The notes: generated from the letters alone by a model not told the origin. A stretch of 64,000 nt of DNA from Lutimonas vermicola (GCF_038433205.1 NZ_JBCDNA010000003.1:62001-126000), one strand, 5' to 3'. Numbered from the stretch's first letter, positions 45,551 to 53,387 are shown. Numbers and translations: made by a program.

Positions 45551-45967
45551 ATGGATTTACTAAAAAGTGTCCTTTTTTTGGGATATTCTTCGTCAAATGA
45601 TGGTTTGCTTTTTCCTGATGAGATTGATCCTAATGAATATTGTAATTCAATATTTATTGTAACTCGATCAAAATATGAGAGTCTAAATTCAAATTTCCTA
45701 TTTAAAATATGTGACGGACAAGACATTTATGAATTAGATCTTATTCAAGATGAACAAAACGCAGACTTATACACTGTTAATATTAGAAATTATAATATTA
45801 GTTTTCTAGTGAAAAGAATATCCTTTTTCTACATAGGAAACAAATCAGGTCTTTTTGATAACAAGATTTTGTATCAATTAATTCCCATTGAAACTCATCT
45901 TTTGGAATTTTTAGTAGCAAGTGAAAATATATTTTTTGTAGGGGATACTCCTTCTGTAGAGCCATAA
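45551..45967 (+). CDS. Unknown protein paired with the ART-like gene
   Basis: 138 residues, one base after the ART-like stop, so almost surely co-translated. No family is recognised. It is beta-rich, acidic in its first half (FPDEIDPNEY, DGQDIYELDLIQDEQNADLY) and ends with a hydrophobic stretch. The short, acidic and coupled character is typical of antitoxins or immunity proteins, but this is only inference. Confidence 0.5.
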   Translation: MDLLKSVLFLGYSSSNDGLLFPDEIDPNEYCNSIFIVTRSKYESLNSNFLFKICDGQDIYELDLIQDEQNADLYTVNIRNYNISFLVKRISFFYIGNKSGLFDNKILYQLIPIETHLLEFLVASENIFFVGDTPSVEP

Positions 45968-46521
45968 CCTCTTAATCGATAACACACCGCTTATTTATAA
46001 TTTTATGTTTAAATCAAAGTTAATTTCTCGAGAAACAAATACTATTCTTTTTCAACTTTCTTTTGCTATCCTAAGCTATTCATCATAATGAGCAGTTATA
46101 ATTGCATTCATTCATTTTCTGAATTATAACGCCACTATATTAAATAGCCGCTTCCCATCGCTTCACCCTCGCCTGCCCTATCCTTCAACGTCGATATTTC
46201 TAATATTCTAAACTGTTTATACAGAAGTACTAATCACTTTATGATAAACTCCTGAATCAACTAAGTTTTGCTAGAAAGATCATTAAGGTTTACTGATTGT
46301 GATATGACTCCCTATATCATTTACCCCTAATTCTCAATTGTGACTACTTACTATGGGTATAGGCCCCGGCTTAGTGATACGGGGAAAACCGTTTCTCACT
46401 CAAAACTTGGGTAGGGGCAACTTTCTTTTGTCTTTTTAATTCCAGGTGTGTAGGGTCACAAGGATTCTACCTTAACGATTCAGGAGGTTAGTTCTATCCT
46501 CTTGAACTAATTCCTCTTTCT
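45968..46521 (+). other. Structured non-coding region before radC-like gene
   Basis: 554 bp without a convincing gene. Elements: a perfect 12-bp palindrome TTTCTCGAGAAA (46024-46035); a 9-bp inverted repeat GTTATAATT/AATTATAAC (46095-46103 and 46122-46130, 18-nt spacer); a nested three-stem structure at 46363-46418; and CAGGAGG (46481-46487), partly complementary to CCTC at 46498-46501. It may hold a regulatory leader RNA, an element-borne ncRNA, or an origin of replication or transfer. Confidence 0.5.
46363..46418 (+). ncRNA. Candidate structured RNA (nested stems) upstream of radC-like gene
   Basis: Outer stem GCCCC (46363-46367) with GGGGC (46414-46418); middle stem AGTGA (46373-46377) with TCACT (46396-46400); inner stem ACGG (46379-46382) with CCGT (46389-46392) around GGAAAA. 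All pairs are exact and nested. No known riboswitch or RNA family is recognised. It could also act as single-stranded DNA structure. Confidence 0.4.
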
Positions 46522-46971
46522 ATGAAAACATTTAAGTCAAAATTGCGCGAAGTATCCGCTGTTTACAAAACAAGTGATGTTGTTCCTAACGTGAAGATCA
46601 GTCAATCTAGAAATGTAGCTGATTACATTCGTCAGGTTTATCCTGTTGAAATCAACATACGAGAGGCTATGGTTGTTTTATTTTTATCCAATTCAAATAA
46701 AACTCTTGGCTGGAGTATTGCGAGTATCGGTGGAATAACAGGAACGCTGGTCGATGTTAGACTCGTTCTAAGAGATGCTTTACTCACTCAGGCCACAAGT
46801 ATCATTTTGGTCCATAATCATCCCTCGAATTCGCTTGAACCCTCACAGGCCGATCTAACTATCACACAGAAAGTAAAGAAGGCAGCGGAGTTAATGGACA
46901 TCAAATTACTGGATCATTTAATTCTTACTGAGGATGCTTACTATAGCTTTACTGATGAAGGAAAATTGTAA
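46522..46971 (+). CDS. RadC-like JAB/MPN domain protein
   Basis: 149 residues: the JAB metalloprotease-like domain alone, without the helix-hairpin-helix N-terminus of chromosomal RadC. The metal-binding motif is HNHPSN near 97-102 followed by an Asp about ten residues later (PSQADLTIT). Such short RadC-like proteins are carried by many Bacteroidota integrative elements; their role is unknown, with possible links to DNA metabolism or anti-restriction. It is preceded by a long structured leader and followed by a terminator. Confidence 0.88.
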   Translation: MKTFKSKLREVSAVYKTSDVVPNVKISQSRNVADYIRQVYPVEINIREAMVVLFLSNSNKTLGWSIASIGGITGTLVDVRLVLRDALLTQATSIILVHNHPSNSLEPSQADLTITQKVKKAAELMDIKLLDHLILTEDAYYSFTDEGKL

Positions 46972-47050
46972 TAAGAAGTTTTGATTAGGCTGGATAAAAA
47001 AACTAATAGGTTCGAAACCCAGGGGTCCACAGCAAAGAAGTACAAGAAAG

Positions 47051-47077
47051 CTCTCCAAGAAATTGGGGAGTTTTATT
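47051..47077 (+). terminator. Terminator after radC-like gene
   Basis: CTCTCCAA (47051-47058) pairs with TTGGGGAG (47063-47070, one G-U), GNRA-like short loop, then TTTTATT. Confidence 0.75.
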
Positions 47078-47095
47078 ATTTAAATGATTTTTAAA

Positions 47096-47635
47096 TTACT
47101 CATACTTTTTAACGACATCATTGCAAAAAGTTTCTATTAACTTTCCCTCCTTGGAGTATCTTTCAAATGAACTATCACTATAAGAAAGAACTCCTTCTTC
47201 CTTCATCTGGCCATTATCGTAAAACATCTGATAGCTTCCTGTTACACCATCCTCTTCATCGATCACATACCTAAACCTGAATTTAGGTTGTTCATCTTCG
47301 TAGAAAAGCTCGAAATTTTCAACTCCACTATGCCAAGAGTGCATATTCTCAGATTCAAAGGTGTATTCGAACTTTAAAACTCCACTTTGATAAAACGACT
47401 TGGCTTTATAAACAAGATGCTCTTTATTATTTGTTTTCTCATAGAAAAACTCATCGTCGCTGAGGAGTTCTTGAAAGCCTAATTCACATAGAAATTCATC
47501 TAGTCGATTAAAGTCTTCTTTTATCTTATAAAGAAAGTCTCCCGACTTATATCCATCAAATACCCTCCAATAAAAAAGTCCATACGTTTCAACTGGTTTG
47601 TTGATTTGGTTATGTTCTATATTGTCTTTCTCCAT
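47096..47635 (-). CDS. MORN-2 (YwqK-like) repeat protein
   Basis: 179 residues, cytoplasmic, acidic. Several short beta-hairpin repeats of the MORN_2/YwqK kind are visible from about 74 onward, clearest in VTGSYQMFYDNGQMKEEGVL. YwqK-type proteins are sometimes antitoxins or immunity proteins to secreted nuclease toxins, and they also occur as orphans. No toxin gene lies next to it. The neighbour at 47684 is on the same strand, 48 bp upstream. Confidence 0.6.
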   Translation of the reverse strand: MEKDNIEHNQINKPVETYGLFYWRVFDGYKSGDFLYKIKEDFNRLDEFLCELGFQELLSDDEFFYEKTNNKEHLVYKAKSFYQSGVLKFEYTFESENMHSWHSGVENFELFYEDEQPKFRFRYVIDEEDGVTGSYQMFYDNGQMKEEGVLSYSDSSFERYSKEGKLIETFCNDVVKKYE

Positions 47636-47683
47636 TGCTGAAATATATAATTAATTTGCTGCCATCCAAGCTTCAAAATCAAT

Positions 47684-48175
47684 CTATTCAAAGGTCGAGA
47701 AATCCAGCTCCCCTTCCATATAACCGACATATTCAATTTCGTCCGAATCATCCGTGATCATTTTCATGATCAAAACTACTCCTTGTGTTTCAAAGACCTC
47801 TATTACAGATACTTTAGCTATACCTGTTTTCTGGTCATAATCATTCGTATAATGCCAATCAAAGGAATAATAATCCGCTTTATAACCTTCATAAGTGTCT
47901 TTCTTGTATTCAATACTGAACGAAGATACTGAACCGTAACTCTGAGAGTTCTTTTTAGGCCAGACATTAGCCATATGCAATCCTTCTTCATTTTCATACA
48001 TATAGAAAACGGTGAAAGCTTCTGCTTCTAATATCTCTTGAGTTACGTCAACACCGTTCATTTTGGCATCTGTAATAATATACTTACCAAGGGCCACCTC
48101 TTGACGGTCTTGACCTAAAGAAATATTGTAAACCAGACATGATAGAATAAATAGAGAAAAAAGAGATTTATTCAT
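47684..48175 (-). CDS. Exported protein of unknown function
   Basis: 163 residues with a signal peptide (about 1-21, ending ISLGQ). The mature part is acidic and beta-rich, similar in style to lipocalin-like or small periplasmic proteins of flavobacteria (ALGKYIITDAKMNGVDVTQE at the start). No catalytic motif is seen. It forms a small minus-strand pair with the MORN-type gene inside the island. Confidence 0.5.
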   Translation of the reverse strand: MNKSLFSLFILSCLVYNISLGQDRQEVALGKYIITDAKMNGVDVTQEILEAEAFTVFYMYENEEGLHMANVWPKKNSQSYGSVSSFSIEYKKDTYEGYKADYYSFDWHYTNDYDQKTGIAKVSVIEVFETQGVVLIMKMITDDSDEIEYVGYMEGELDFSTFE

Positions 48176-48322
48176 AGCTTGATCAATTAAGCAGAGAACT
48201 AAATTACTTATTAATATATTATTTTTATGTACCCTGTAAAGGGTATTTTTATGACTAAATGATGATTATCATTAATTATGAGATATTATGTTTTAACTTT
48301 ATATAAATAAAATCCATAAAAA

Positions 48323-49183
48323 TTGCTAAGTTTCCTAAAGAGAAATTACTATTTACCCTTAATCATTTTATTTTTTTTAGCTTCTAATAGTATTCGAGCT
48401 TGTCAAAAAACTGATTCGATAACGTCCGCCAAATTGGTCCAGGATGATGACACTCTTGTGTCTGAATTTCATCAATATTTAGTGAGTGAGACAGATTTAG
48501 CCTGGCAGAAAAAATTTGTGACGATTACCTATAAAGGTTTAATCGATAATTTTTCTATTAGAATTCTTTGGATCCCGAGAGAGGAGGCACCATTGGGTCA
48601 TATATCCGGACCAGGAATAATGGAATTTACAGACCTTGCTAGATCTACTCGTTTTACTATAAAGTCTATGGATCTAGCTATTTCCATGGACAGAATAGGA
48701 ATAGATTCGGAAGAACAAAGACAGAGCCCATTAGATAAATCTTTTGAGCTGCAATTTGATTGGACTTCTAATAAAGATGGGCTTAATGGTAATATCACTG
48801 AGCCATTCTTTTTCTATGATGTTGATTTTGATGGTAAGGTTGAATTAGTAGTTACTCAATACAGCTATGGAGTACAAAATAGCAACACATATAAGGCGTA
48901 TAAACTGAATGAGTCTACATTAGAAAATGACTCTAAACAAATAACTAATGAGGAACCATTTTCTCTACTGAATGATTTTACGGAATTTAATAAAGTAAAT
49001 AAGAGCATTTCAATTGGAAGTTTCTTTGGAGGAGGAAATACGCAAACTTCTATTTATAAAAAAGTCAATCCAAGTGAATTTAAATTGATTTCAATTGTAA
49101 AATACACTTTTGAGGATAAGATCACGTTTGAGTTAGTGGATGGTGAAATGGTTGAGGTTAAAAGAGAAAATATGGACAAATAA
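48323..49183 (+). CDS. Exported protein with a D-x-D-x-D calcium-type loop
   Basis: 286 residues starting at TTG 48323 (no in-frame ATG precedes the signal sequence LPLIILFFLASNS). A cysteine follows the hydrophobic stretch (RACQKT) without a proper lipobox, so either a periplasmic protein or a poorly marked lipoprotein. Near 169-183 YDVDFDGKVELVVTQ resembles the Asp-rich loops of FG-GAP/XAC2610-like proteins. Function unknown; cargo of the island. Confidence 0.5.
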   Translation: MLSFLKRNYYLPLIILFFLASNSIRACQKTDSITSAKLVQDDDTLVSEFHQYLVSETDLAWQKKFVTITYKGLIDNFSIRILWIPREEAPLGHISGPGIMEFTDLARSTRFTIKSMDLAISMDRIGIDSEEQRQSPLDKSFELQFDWTSNKDGLNGNITEPFFFYDVDFDGKVELVVTQYSYGVQNSNTYKAYKLNESTLENDSKQITNEEPFSLLNDFTEFNKVNKSISIGSFFGGGNTQTSIYKKVNPSEFKLISIVKYTFEDKITFELVDGEMVEVKRENMDK

Positions 49184-49195
49184 AACACAACTGTG

Positions 49196-49531
49196 ATGTT
49201 TAACATGTTTCGATCAAATGATTCAATTAGAAAAAACTATGTCGAAAGTCAAAATCTTTTTTATAATCAATCTGGATATAAAGCCACGGCAAGTACTTAT
49301 GATAAAGTTTTCATAGTGACCTGGGATTTATATTTTACTGCTAAGCAAAGCGGACTGAATTACGAAGAATTAAAAGCCGATCTAAAAACTTCTCAGTCTG
49401 TTTTTCCCGACTCACAGGAAGATTGGGCTTTGAGAAAAATACTTATAGATAATCAATTCGATACTTATGAGCTATGTTATAAATGCATTGATGGTGAAGT
49501 AATAAGAGCTCATAAAACTAGTTTGTTGTGA
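49196..49531 (+). CDS. Small protein of unknown function
   Basis: 111 residues from ATG 49196, 12 bp after the preceding gene, so probably the same operon. It is soluble, with mixed charge and no recognised motif (two cysteines near the C-terminus, ELCYKCIDG). Could be an accessory or immunity protein of its neighbour, which is speculation. Confidence 0.45.
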   Translation: MFNMFRSNDSIRKNYVESQNLFYNQSGYKATASTYDKVFIVTWDLYFTAKQSGLNYEELKADLKTSQSVFPDSQEDWALRKILIDNQFDTYELCYKCIDGEVIRAHKTSLL

Positions 49532-49592
49532 ATATAGGATATCGTAAAGAAACAGAAAAGTTAGTCCTTTAAAATATTTAAATTGTGCCGAT

Positions 49593-51194
49593 ATGTATGA
49601 CTTTGAAAAGAAAATTGAAGATTTTAAAAAACGCTACATATACCAAGTTGGAGAGCAAAAGTATAGTCAACTAGATTTTAAAGTCAAAAATTCTAAATAT
49701 TTAAAAAAGGCTATCGAATCATCATTGAATAATAACCACCCATTGGGCGAAGGTGATTTTTATGTGATCAGCAATAAAATAGTTCGATATATATCAGGTG
49801 CAACAAAAGCTATAATGGTACAATTATTAGCATTCGAACTTTGGAACTCAACATGTAATAGAAACTTTAAATATTTTAGTAAATATGAGCTATCCAATAT
49901 GGTGAGTAAAATGCTTGGAAGTTATGGAAAAATGGGGCATCTCAAACAAGTTTCAACTTTAGATAAACATATTACCATTACTCAATCAGAAGTCAGAAGA
50001 ATTAATCAAGATAATGGAGTTAATCGTAAGCCAAATAACAAAATAAAGGAACTGGAAGAGGAAATACAAATATTACAAGCTACCATTCAAAAATATATTG
50101 ATAAAACTGAAGAACAACAATTAGTAATTGATAATGAAAAGAGTTTTAATTTGAAGTGCAAACTGAAGTATTCCGAAAAGAATAAATTGGTGAAATCGCT
50201 AGAATCTAAAATCTCCAACCTAGAGAAAGAAAATACAAGTAAAAATCATGATATTAGGCTGAAAAACAACAAGATAGAAAATTTAAAATGGCAACATTCT
50301 CGTGAAATTGAGAGTAATACCCTTTACTATAAAGGCGTTCTAAATAAATATCATTTGGACAACATGGTCCAGGAAAGGCTATTTCAACTTAATTCAATCT
50401 ATGATGGACACATGTATTTGAATACTTTTAGCGATCTATTCTTAGATAATGAAAATTTAAGAGTTAGTGAAAATGATGAGTTTGTTCTTCATTCCTATAT
50501 TGGGAAAAATAAGACTCCCTGCGGAGAAACAGCTTTAGATTGGTATGACAATAGGTTTGGTTTTGAGAATCATGTATTTCGCTATATGAGTGACAAAGGT
50601 GAATTTGCAGATATTCCAATTTATTCTTTGATCAGTTGTAAAAACTCAAAAGGTATTAGGTTTAGAGATTTATTGTTAGCTAGAAAGGATGGTCAAGTGG
50701 AATTTGTTGATATTATGTTATCTAAAAAGGATAGTCAGGTGGAATTTGTTGATATAATTTTACCTCTATATTTTAAAATTATTAAAATTGATGACCTAAA
50801 AGTAAATGGAGAAAAAATACATCCATATTATTGCTATGAACAATTTCAGAACAAGATATCTAAGTTTAAATCTAGCAATGAATTATCCAACTTATTGACT
50901 GATAATAATTTCTTCAAAAATCTTATTGGAAGTAAATTAGACAATAAATATGAAACTGAAACATTATCTATTAAATCTTATCATTTGGATTTTGGATTTT
51001 CTGTAGAGGAGCGTAATTACAGAAAGGGAAGTCCTGAAGATTATGTTCTAGTTCATCGGTATCCGATTAATAATTGCGGGAATATTAATTCGCAAATTCA
51101 CCAAGATCTTGAATATTTGAAGATGACCAATGGCAGGGTTCTTAAATCTGGTTTTGGAAGTGCAACAAATTGGAATTACAAACTTGATTTTTAA
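49593..51194 (+). CDS. Large coiled-coil orphan protein, candidate defence gene
   Basis: 533 residues, no family recognised. An N-terminal helical domain (about 1-140), a strong coiled coil at about 147-250 (KELEEEIQILQATIQKYID and later heptads), and a mixed C-terminal domain. Residues about 362-390 hold a tandem peptide repeat: KDGQVEFVDIML then KDSQVEFVDIIL. No membrane helix or signal. Position as the last gene before attR, where accessory cargo often sits, and the coiled-coil-with-C-terminal-domain shape suggest a sensor/effector, which is inference. Confidence 0.5.
   Translation: MYDFEKKIEDFKKRYIYQVGEQKYSQLDFKVKNSKYLKKAIESSLNNNHPLGEGDFYVISNKIVRYISGATKAIMVQLLAFELWNSTCNRNFKYFSKYELSNMVSKMLGSYGKMGHLKQVSTLDKHITITQSEVRRINQDNGVNRKPNNKIKELEEEIQILQATIQKYIDKTEEQQLVIDNEKSFNLKCKLKYSEKNKLVKSLESKISNLEKENTSKNHDIRLKNNKIENLKWQHSREIESNTLYYKGVLNKYHLDNMVQERLFQLNSIYDGHMYLNTFSDLFLDNENLRVSENDEFVLHSYIGKNKTPCGETALDWYDNRFGFENHVFRYMSDKGEFADIPIYSLISCKNSKGIRFRDLLLARKDGQVEFVDIMLSKKDSQVEFVDIILPLYFKIIKIDDLKVNGEKIHPYYCYEQFQNKISKFKSSNELSNLLTDNNFFKNLIGSKLDNKYETETLSIKSYHLDFGFSVEERNYRKGSPEDYVLVHRYPINNCGNINSQIHQDLEYLKMTNGRVLKSGFGSATNWNYKLDF
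50682..50759 (+). repeat. In-frame tandem repeat inside the coiled-coil orphan
   Basis: Two adjacent units of about 42 bp (14 codons) that encode nearly the same peptide with a few synonymous and conservative changes. It suggests a recent internal duplication by slippage. Confidence 0.6.
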
Positions 51195-51239
51195 AATTCA
51201 TTTAAAAATTCACTAAATTGTAACTGTATTAGAAAAGTG

Positions 51240-51254
51240 ACCTATTCGGTTACC
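51240..51254. repeat. Right putative integrase arm site
   Basis: ACCTATTCGGTTACC, partner of the left site at 33999-34013 (13 of 15 identical). It lies 60 bp inside the right core site. TAGAAAAG next to it is present in inverted form beside the left site. Confidence 0.45.
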
Positions 51255-51313
51255 TCAATGATTTACAGAATTTAATATGTTGATTTACAGACGCTTGAGA
51301 TCTAGGTGATAGA

Positions 51314-51327
51314 CCCTCCATCTCCAC
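51314..51327. repeat. attR core
   Basis: CCCTCCATCTCCAC, identical to the tmRNA 3' end. The bases just before it (TCTAGGTGATAGA) do not form a tRNA-like T-arm, so this copy is not a functional tmRNA end. Confidence 0.88.
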
Positions 51328-51361
51328 GATCAAATAGAATCTGCGAAGACAGATTCGAAAC

Positions 51362-51398
51362 AAAAAAAGACGCCAAGCTTGCTTGAGCGTCTTTTTTT
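51362..51398 (+). terminator. Displaced native ssrA terminator
   Basis: GACGC-CAAGC pairs with GCTTG-A-GCGTC, flanked by A7 and T7, so it works in both directions. Located 35 bp after attR, where the tmRNA terminator would be in the empty site. Confidence 0.75.
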
Positions 51399-51504
51399 GT
51401 GAGAAGATGTAAAATTGCTGCTAAGCAATTTGAAGATCCTATTTGCAGAATGGGAGTCACTAGGGACCAGCGCAGCTAATCCCTCCTAAAAAGAACAAAA
51501 AATG

Positions 51505-51534
51505 ACGCCGAGTTCACTTGAGCGTTTTTTTTTG
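51505..51534 (+). terminator. Diverged second copy of the ssrA terminator
   Basis: GACGC/GCGT stem-like sequence with a long T-tract (nine T), and following bases (GTGAGAAAATGTAAAATTGC) that match those behind the first copy. Stem partly decayed. Confidence 0.5.
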
Positions 51535-51681
51535 TGAGAAAATGTAAAATTGCTGTCAGGTGATTTGCAGATTCTATTTGAAGGGCTCGATTTTTTAGGT
51601 TGACAAACGTAAACTTTTCCACAAAAATTCTTTTTTAGTATATTTTCATATATTTACCTTCAAGGTATTAACGAAAACTAG

Positions 51682-52914
51682 ATGATTATGAGGAAATTTG
51701 ACATGTATTTTAAAACGGTGATGGGCATATTTTTTATGGCCTTTTTGTTAATTTCGAGTTGCAGTCCGGGTGAAGAGGCGCTAGAAATTGGAGCATCCGA
51801 AGCTTTGGTAGGTTTTGAATCTGAACCCATAGAAGGGCAATATATTATTACCTTGGCGGGTGAATCTGTTGCAAGAAAATCAAATTTGAAATATAAAGAG
51901 GCCAGAGTACAGATGAAAAAGGAGATTTTATCAAAATTTTCAAATATTGAATTATCTGAGGAAAAATTACTTCATACTTACGGATACGCAATAAACGGTT
52001 TTGCAGCCAAACTTGATAAAAGCCAGCTGGAAGTTTTGAAAAATGACAAAAGGATTCTAAGAATCGAACAGGATCAAATCATTACACTGGGTAAACCATC
52101 CTGGGCAGGAGGTGGAGGAAATGACCCGGCTGCAGGACAAGAAATTCCCTGGGGAATTTCAAGAGTAAATGGCGGCGCAACCTCAAACTTGAATAATACA
52201 GCCTGGATCATTGATTCAGGAATAGATCTTGACCATCCTGATCTCAATGTAAATGTAGGAAGAAGCAGGTCATTTTTGGGAGGAAAAGATGCCGAGGATC
52301 CTGATGATGCAAATGGACACGGAACCCATGTAGCGGGAACCATTGCTGCCATTGATAATTCAGAAGGAGTAATTGGTGTGGCGCCCGGAGCAGAGGTTGT
52401 CTCTATTCGTGTGTTAAACAGACGAGGAAGTGGAACTGTTTCAGGTGTTATTGAAGGAGTGGATTATGTTGGTCTATATGGAGTTTTGGGTGATGTTGCT
52501 AACATGAGCCTGGGCGGTGGTGCCTCTCAGAGTTTGGATGATGCCGTGATTGCGGCTTCAAAGAAAGTCATTTTTTGTGTAGCCGCCGGGAATGATTCCA
52601 AAGATGCAAATAATTATTCTCCTGCACGTGCTGGTGCGCAAAGTGCAAATATTATAACTGTTTCTGCGTCTGACATTAACGATAATTTTGCATATTTTTC
52701 AAATTATGGGAACCCGCCAATTTCTTGGTGTGCACCGGGAGTATCGATCAGATCGACATGGAAAAACGGTGAATATAATACAATTTCAGGCACATCAATG
52801 GCAACACCTCATGTTGCTGGAGTCATGCTGTTGGGTGGTCCTGATGGTTCCAGTCAAGATTATGTTGTAGGCGATCCTGACGGCAATGCAGATCCCATCA
52901 TCAGGTTACAATAA
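51682..52914 (+). CDS. Subtilisin-like serine protease (S8), lipoprotein
   Basis: 410 residues from ATG 51682 (or ATG 51688). A lipobox (LLISSC, Cys27) predicts a lipid-anchored exported protein. An I9-type propeptide covers about 50-135 (YIITLAGES, INGFAAKLD). Catalytic triad: Asp178 (IIDSGID), His213 (GHGTHVAGT), Ser372 (SGTSMATPHVAG). No type IX secretion C-terminal domain is seen; the protein ends 38 residues after the Ser. It follows the island boundary and has its own terminator. Confidence 0.93.
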   Translation: MIMRKFDMYFKTVMGIFFMAFLLISSCSPGEEALEIGASEALVGFESEPIEGQYIITLAGESVARKSNLKYKEARVQMKKEILSKFSNIELSEEKLLHTYGYAINGFAAKLDKSQLEVLKNDKRILRIEQDQIITLGKPSWAGGGGNDPAAGQEIPWGISRVNGGATSNLNNTAWIIDSGIDLDHPDLNVNVGRSRSFLGGKDAEDPDDANGHGTHVAGTIAAIDNSEGVIGVAPGAEVVSIRVLNRRGSGTVSGVIEGVDYVGLYGVLGDVANMSLGGGASQSLDDAVIAASKKVIFCVAAGNDSKDANNYSPARAGAQSANIITVSASDINDNFAYFSNYGNPPISWCAPGVSIRSTWKNGEYNTISGTSMATPHVAGVMLLGGPDGSSQDYVVGDPDGNADPIIRLQ

Positions 52915-52942
52915 ATATCAGGAAATCATTTTAAGACAATCT

Positions 52943-52977
52943 AAAAAACCTGACACAGCATTTGTGTCAGGTTTTTT
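52943..52977 (+). terminator. Terminator of the S8 protease gene
   Basis: AAAAAACCTGACACA pairs with TGTGTCAGGTTTTTT around a 5-nt loop. Symmetric A and T tracts let it act in both directions. Confidence 0.92.
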
Positions 52978-53004
52978 ACTGGTACAATATTAGAATAGAA
53001 ACAT

Positions 53005-53340
53005 CCAATTAAAGTGTGTTTTGTTTAAAAGCCTGTATCATCCAGTCGCGATACGGCCAGAAAGTGCGATATCCATCTAATCATACTCCAAATGAGTCTG
53101 AATGATGGCCACAACCATCCATTTCTGGGTCATTCTTTCAGCTTAAGCATTGCGTCGTAAATGTCGATCCAAAACCTTTTCACCGGCATCTTCTGTATGA
53201 TCATTCAAAAAGACTTAATCTTTGGCCATTGGATCTGATACCATTTATTTATTATGGTTAAAGTCTTTGATAAACTGTGTCTGAAGTACTAACCCTTTAT
53301 TAGTGACATCAAAAGTATAAACCACTTTACAATTTATCGC
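53005..53340 (-). pseudogene. Decayed gene with in-frame stops
   Basis: One minus-strand frame starting near 53340 reads protein-like stretches (VVYTFDVTNKGLVLQTQFI, DHTEDAGEKVLDRHLRR, TQKWMVVAIIQTHLEYD) interrupted by five stop codons (at roughly 53246, 53218, 53147, 53076 and 53040 by frame). Such coding-like composition in a single frame over 330 bp argues for a recently dead gene; I do not recognise the family. This and the terminator fill the 523-bp gap before doxX. Confidence 0.4.
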
Positions 53341-53387
53341 TTTTGCAATTAACATTTATTTAAGAAGCGATTGATGATTTAATTACC

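Larger units (their letters stand above)
33881..51327. mobile_element. Genomic island integrated in ssrA (about 17.4 kb)
   Basis: The two ends share the 14-bp direct repeat CCCTCCATCTCCAC: the 3' end of tmRNA at 33881-33894 and a copy at 51314-51327. An integrase gene lies next to the left end, pointing inwards. Inside are an excisionase-like gene, a P-loop protein, Abi, type I restriction-modification, an ART-like gene, a RadC-like gene and several orphans. Base composition is visibly more AT-rich than the flanks. No relaxase, mating-pore or virion genes are visible, so transfer would need a helper. Confidence 0.9.
51195..51681. other. Right island boundary and duplicated scars (no gene)
   Basis: 487 bp with no open reading frame. 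It contains the right arm-like site (51240-51254), attR (51314-51327), the former ssrA terminator (51362-51398), and a second, diverged copy of the terminator plus following sequence (51496-51582) about 132 bp further on. The second copy is preceded by AATCCCTCC, a weak echo of the att core. Confidence 0.7.

Noticed and set aside
46985..47035. tRNA gene suggested by GGTTCGAAACCC
   Set aside because: No acceptor, D-arm or anticodon stem can be built around it and the T-stem is poorly paired; kept only as a possible att scar.
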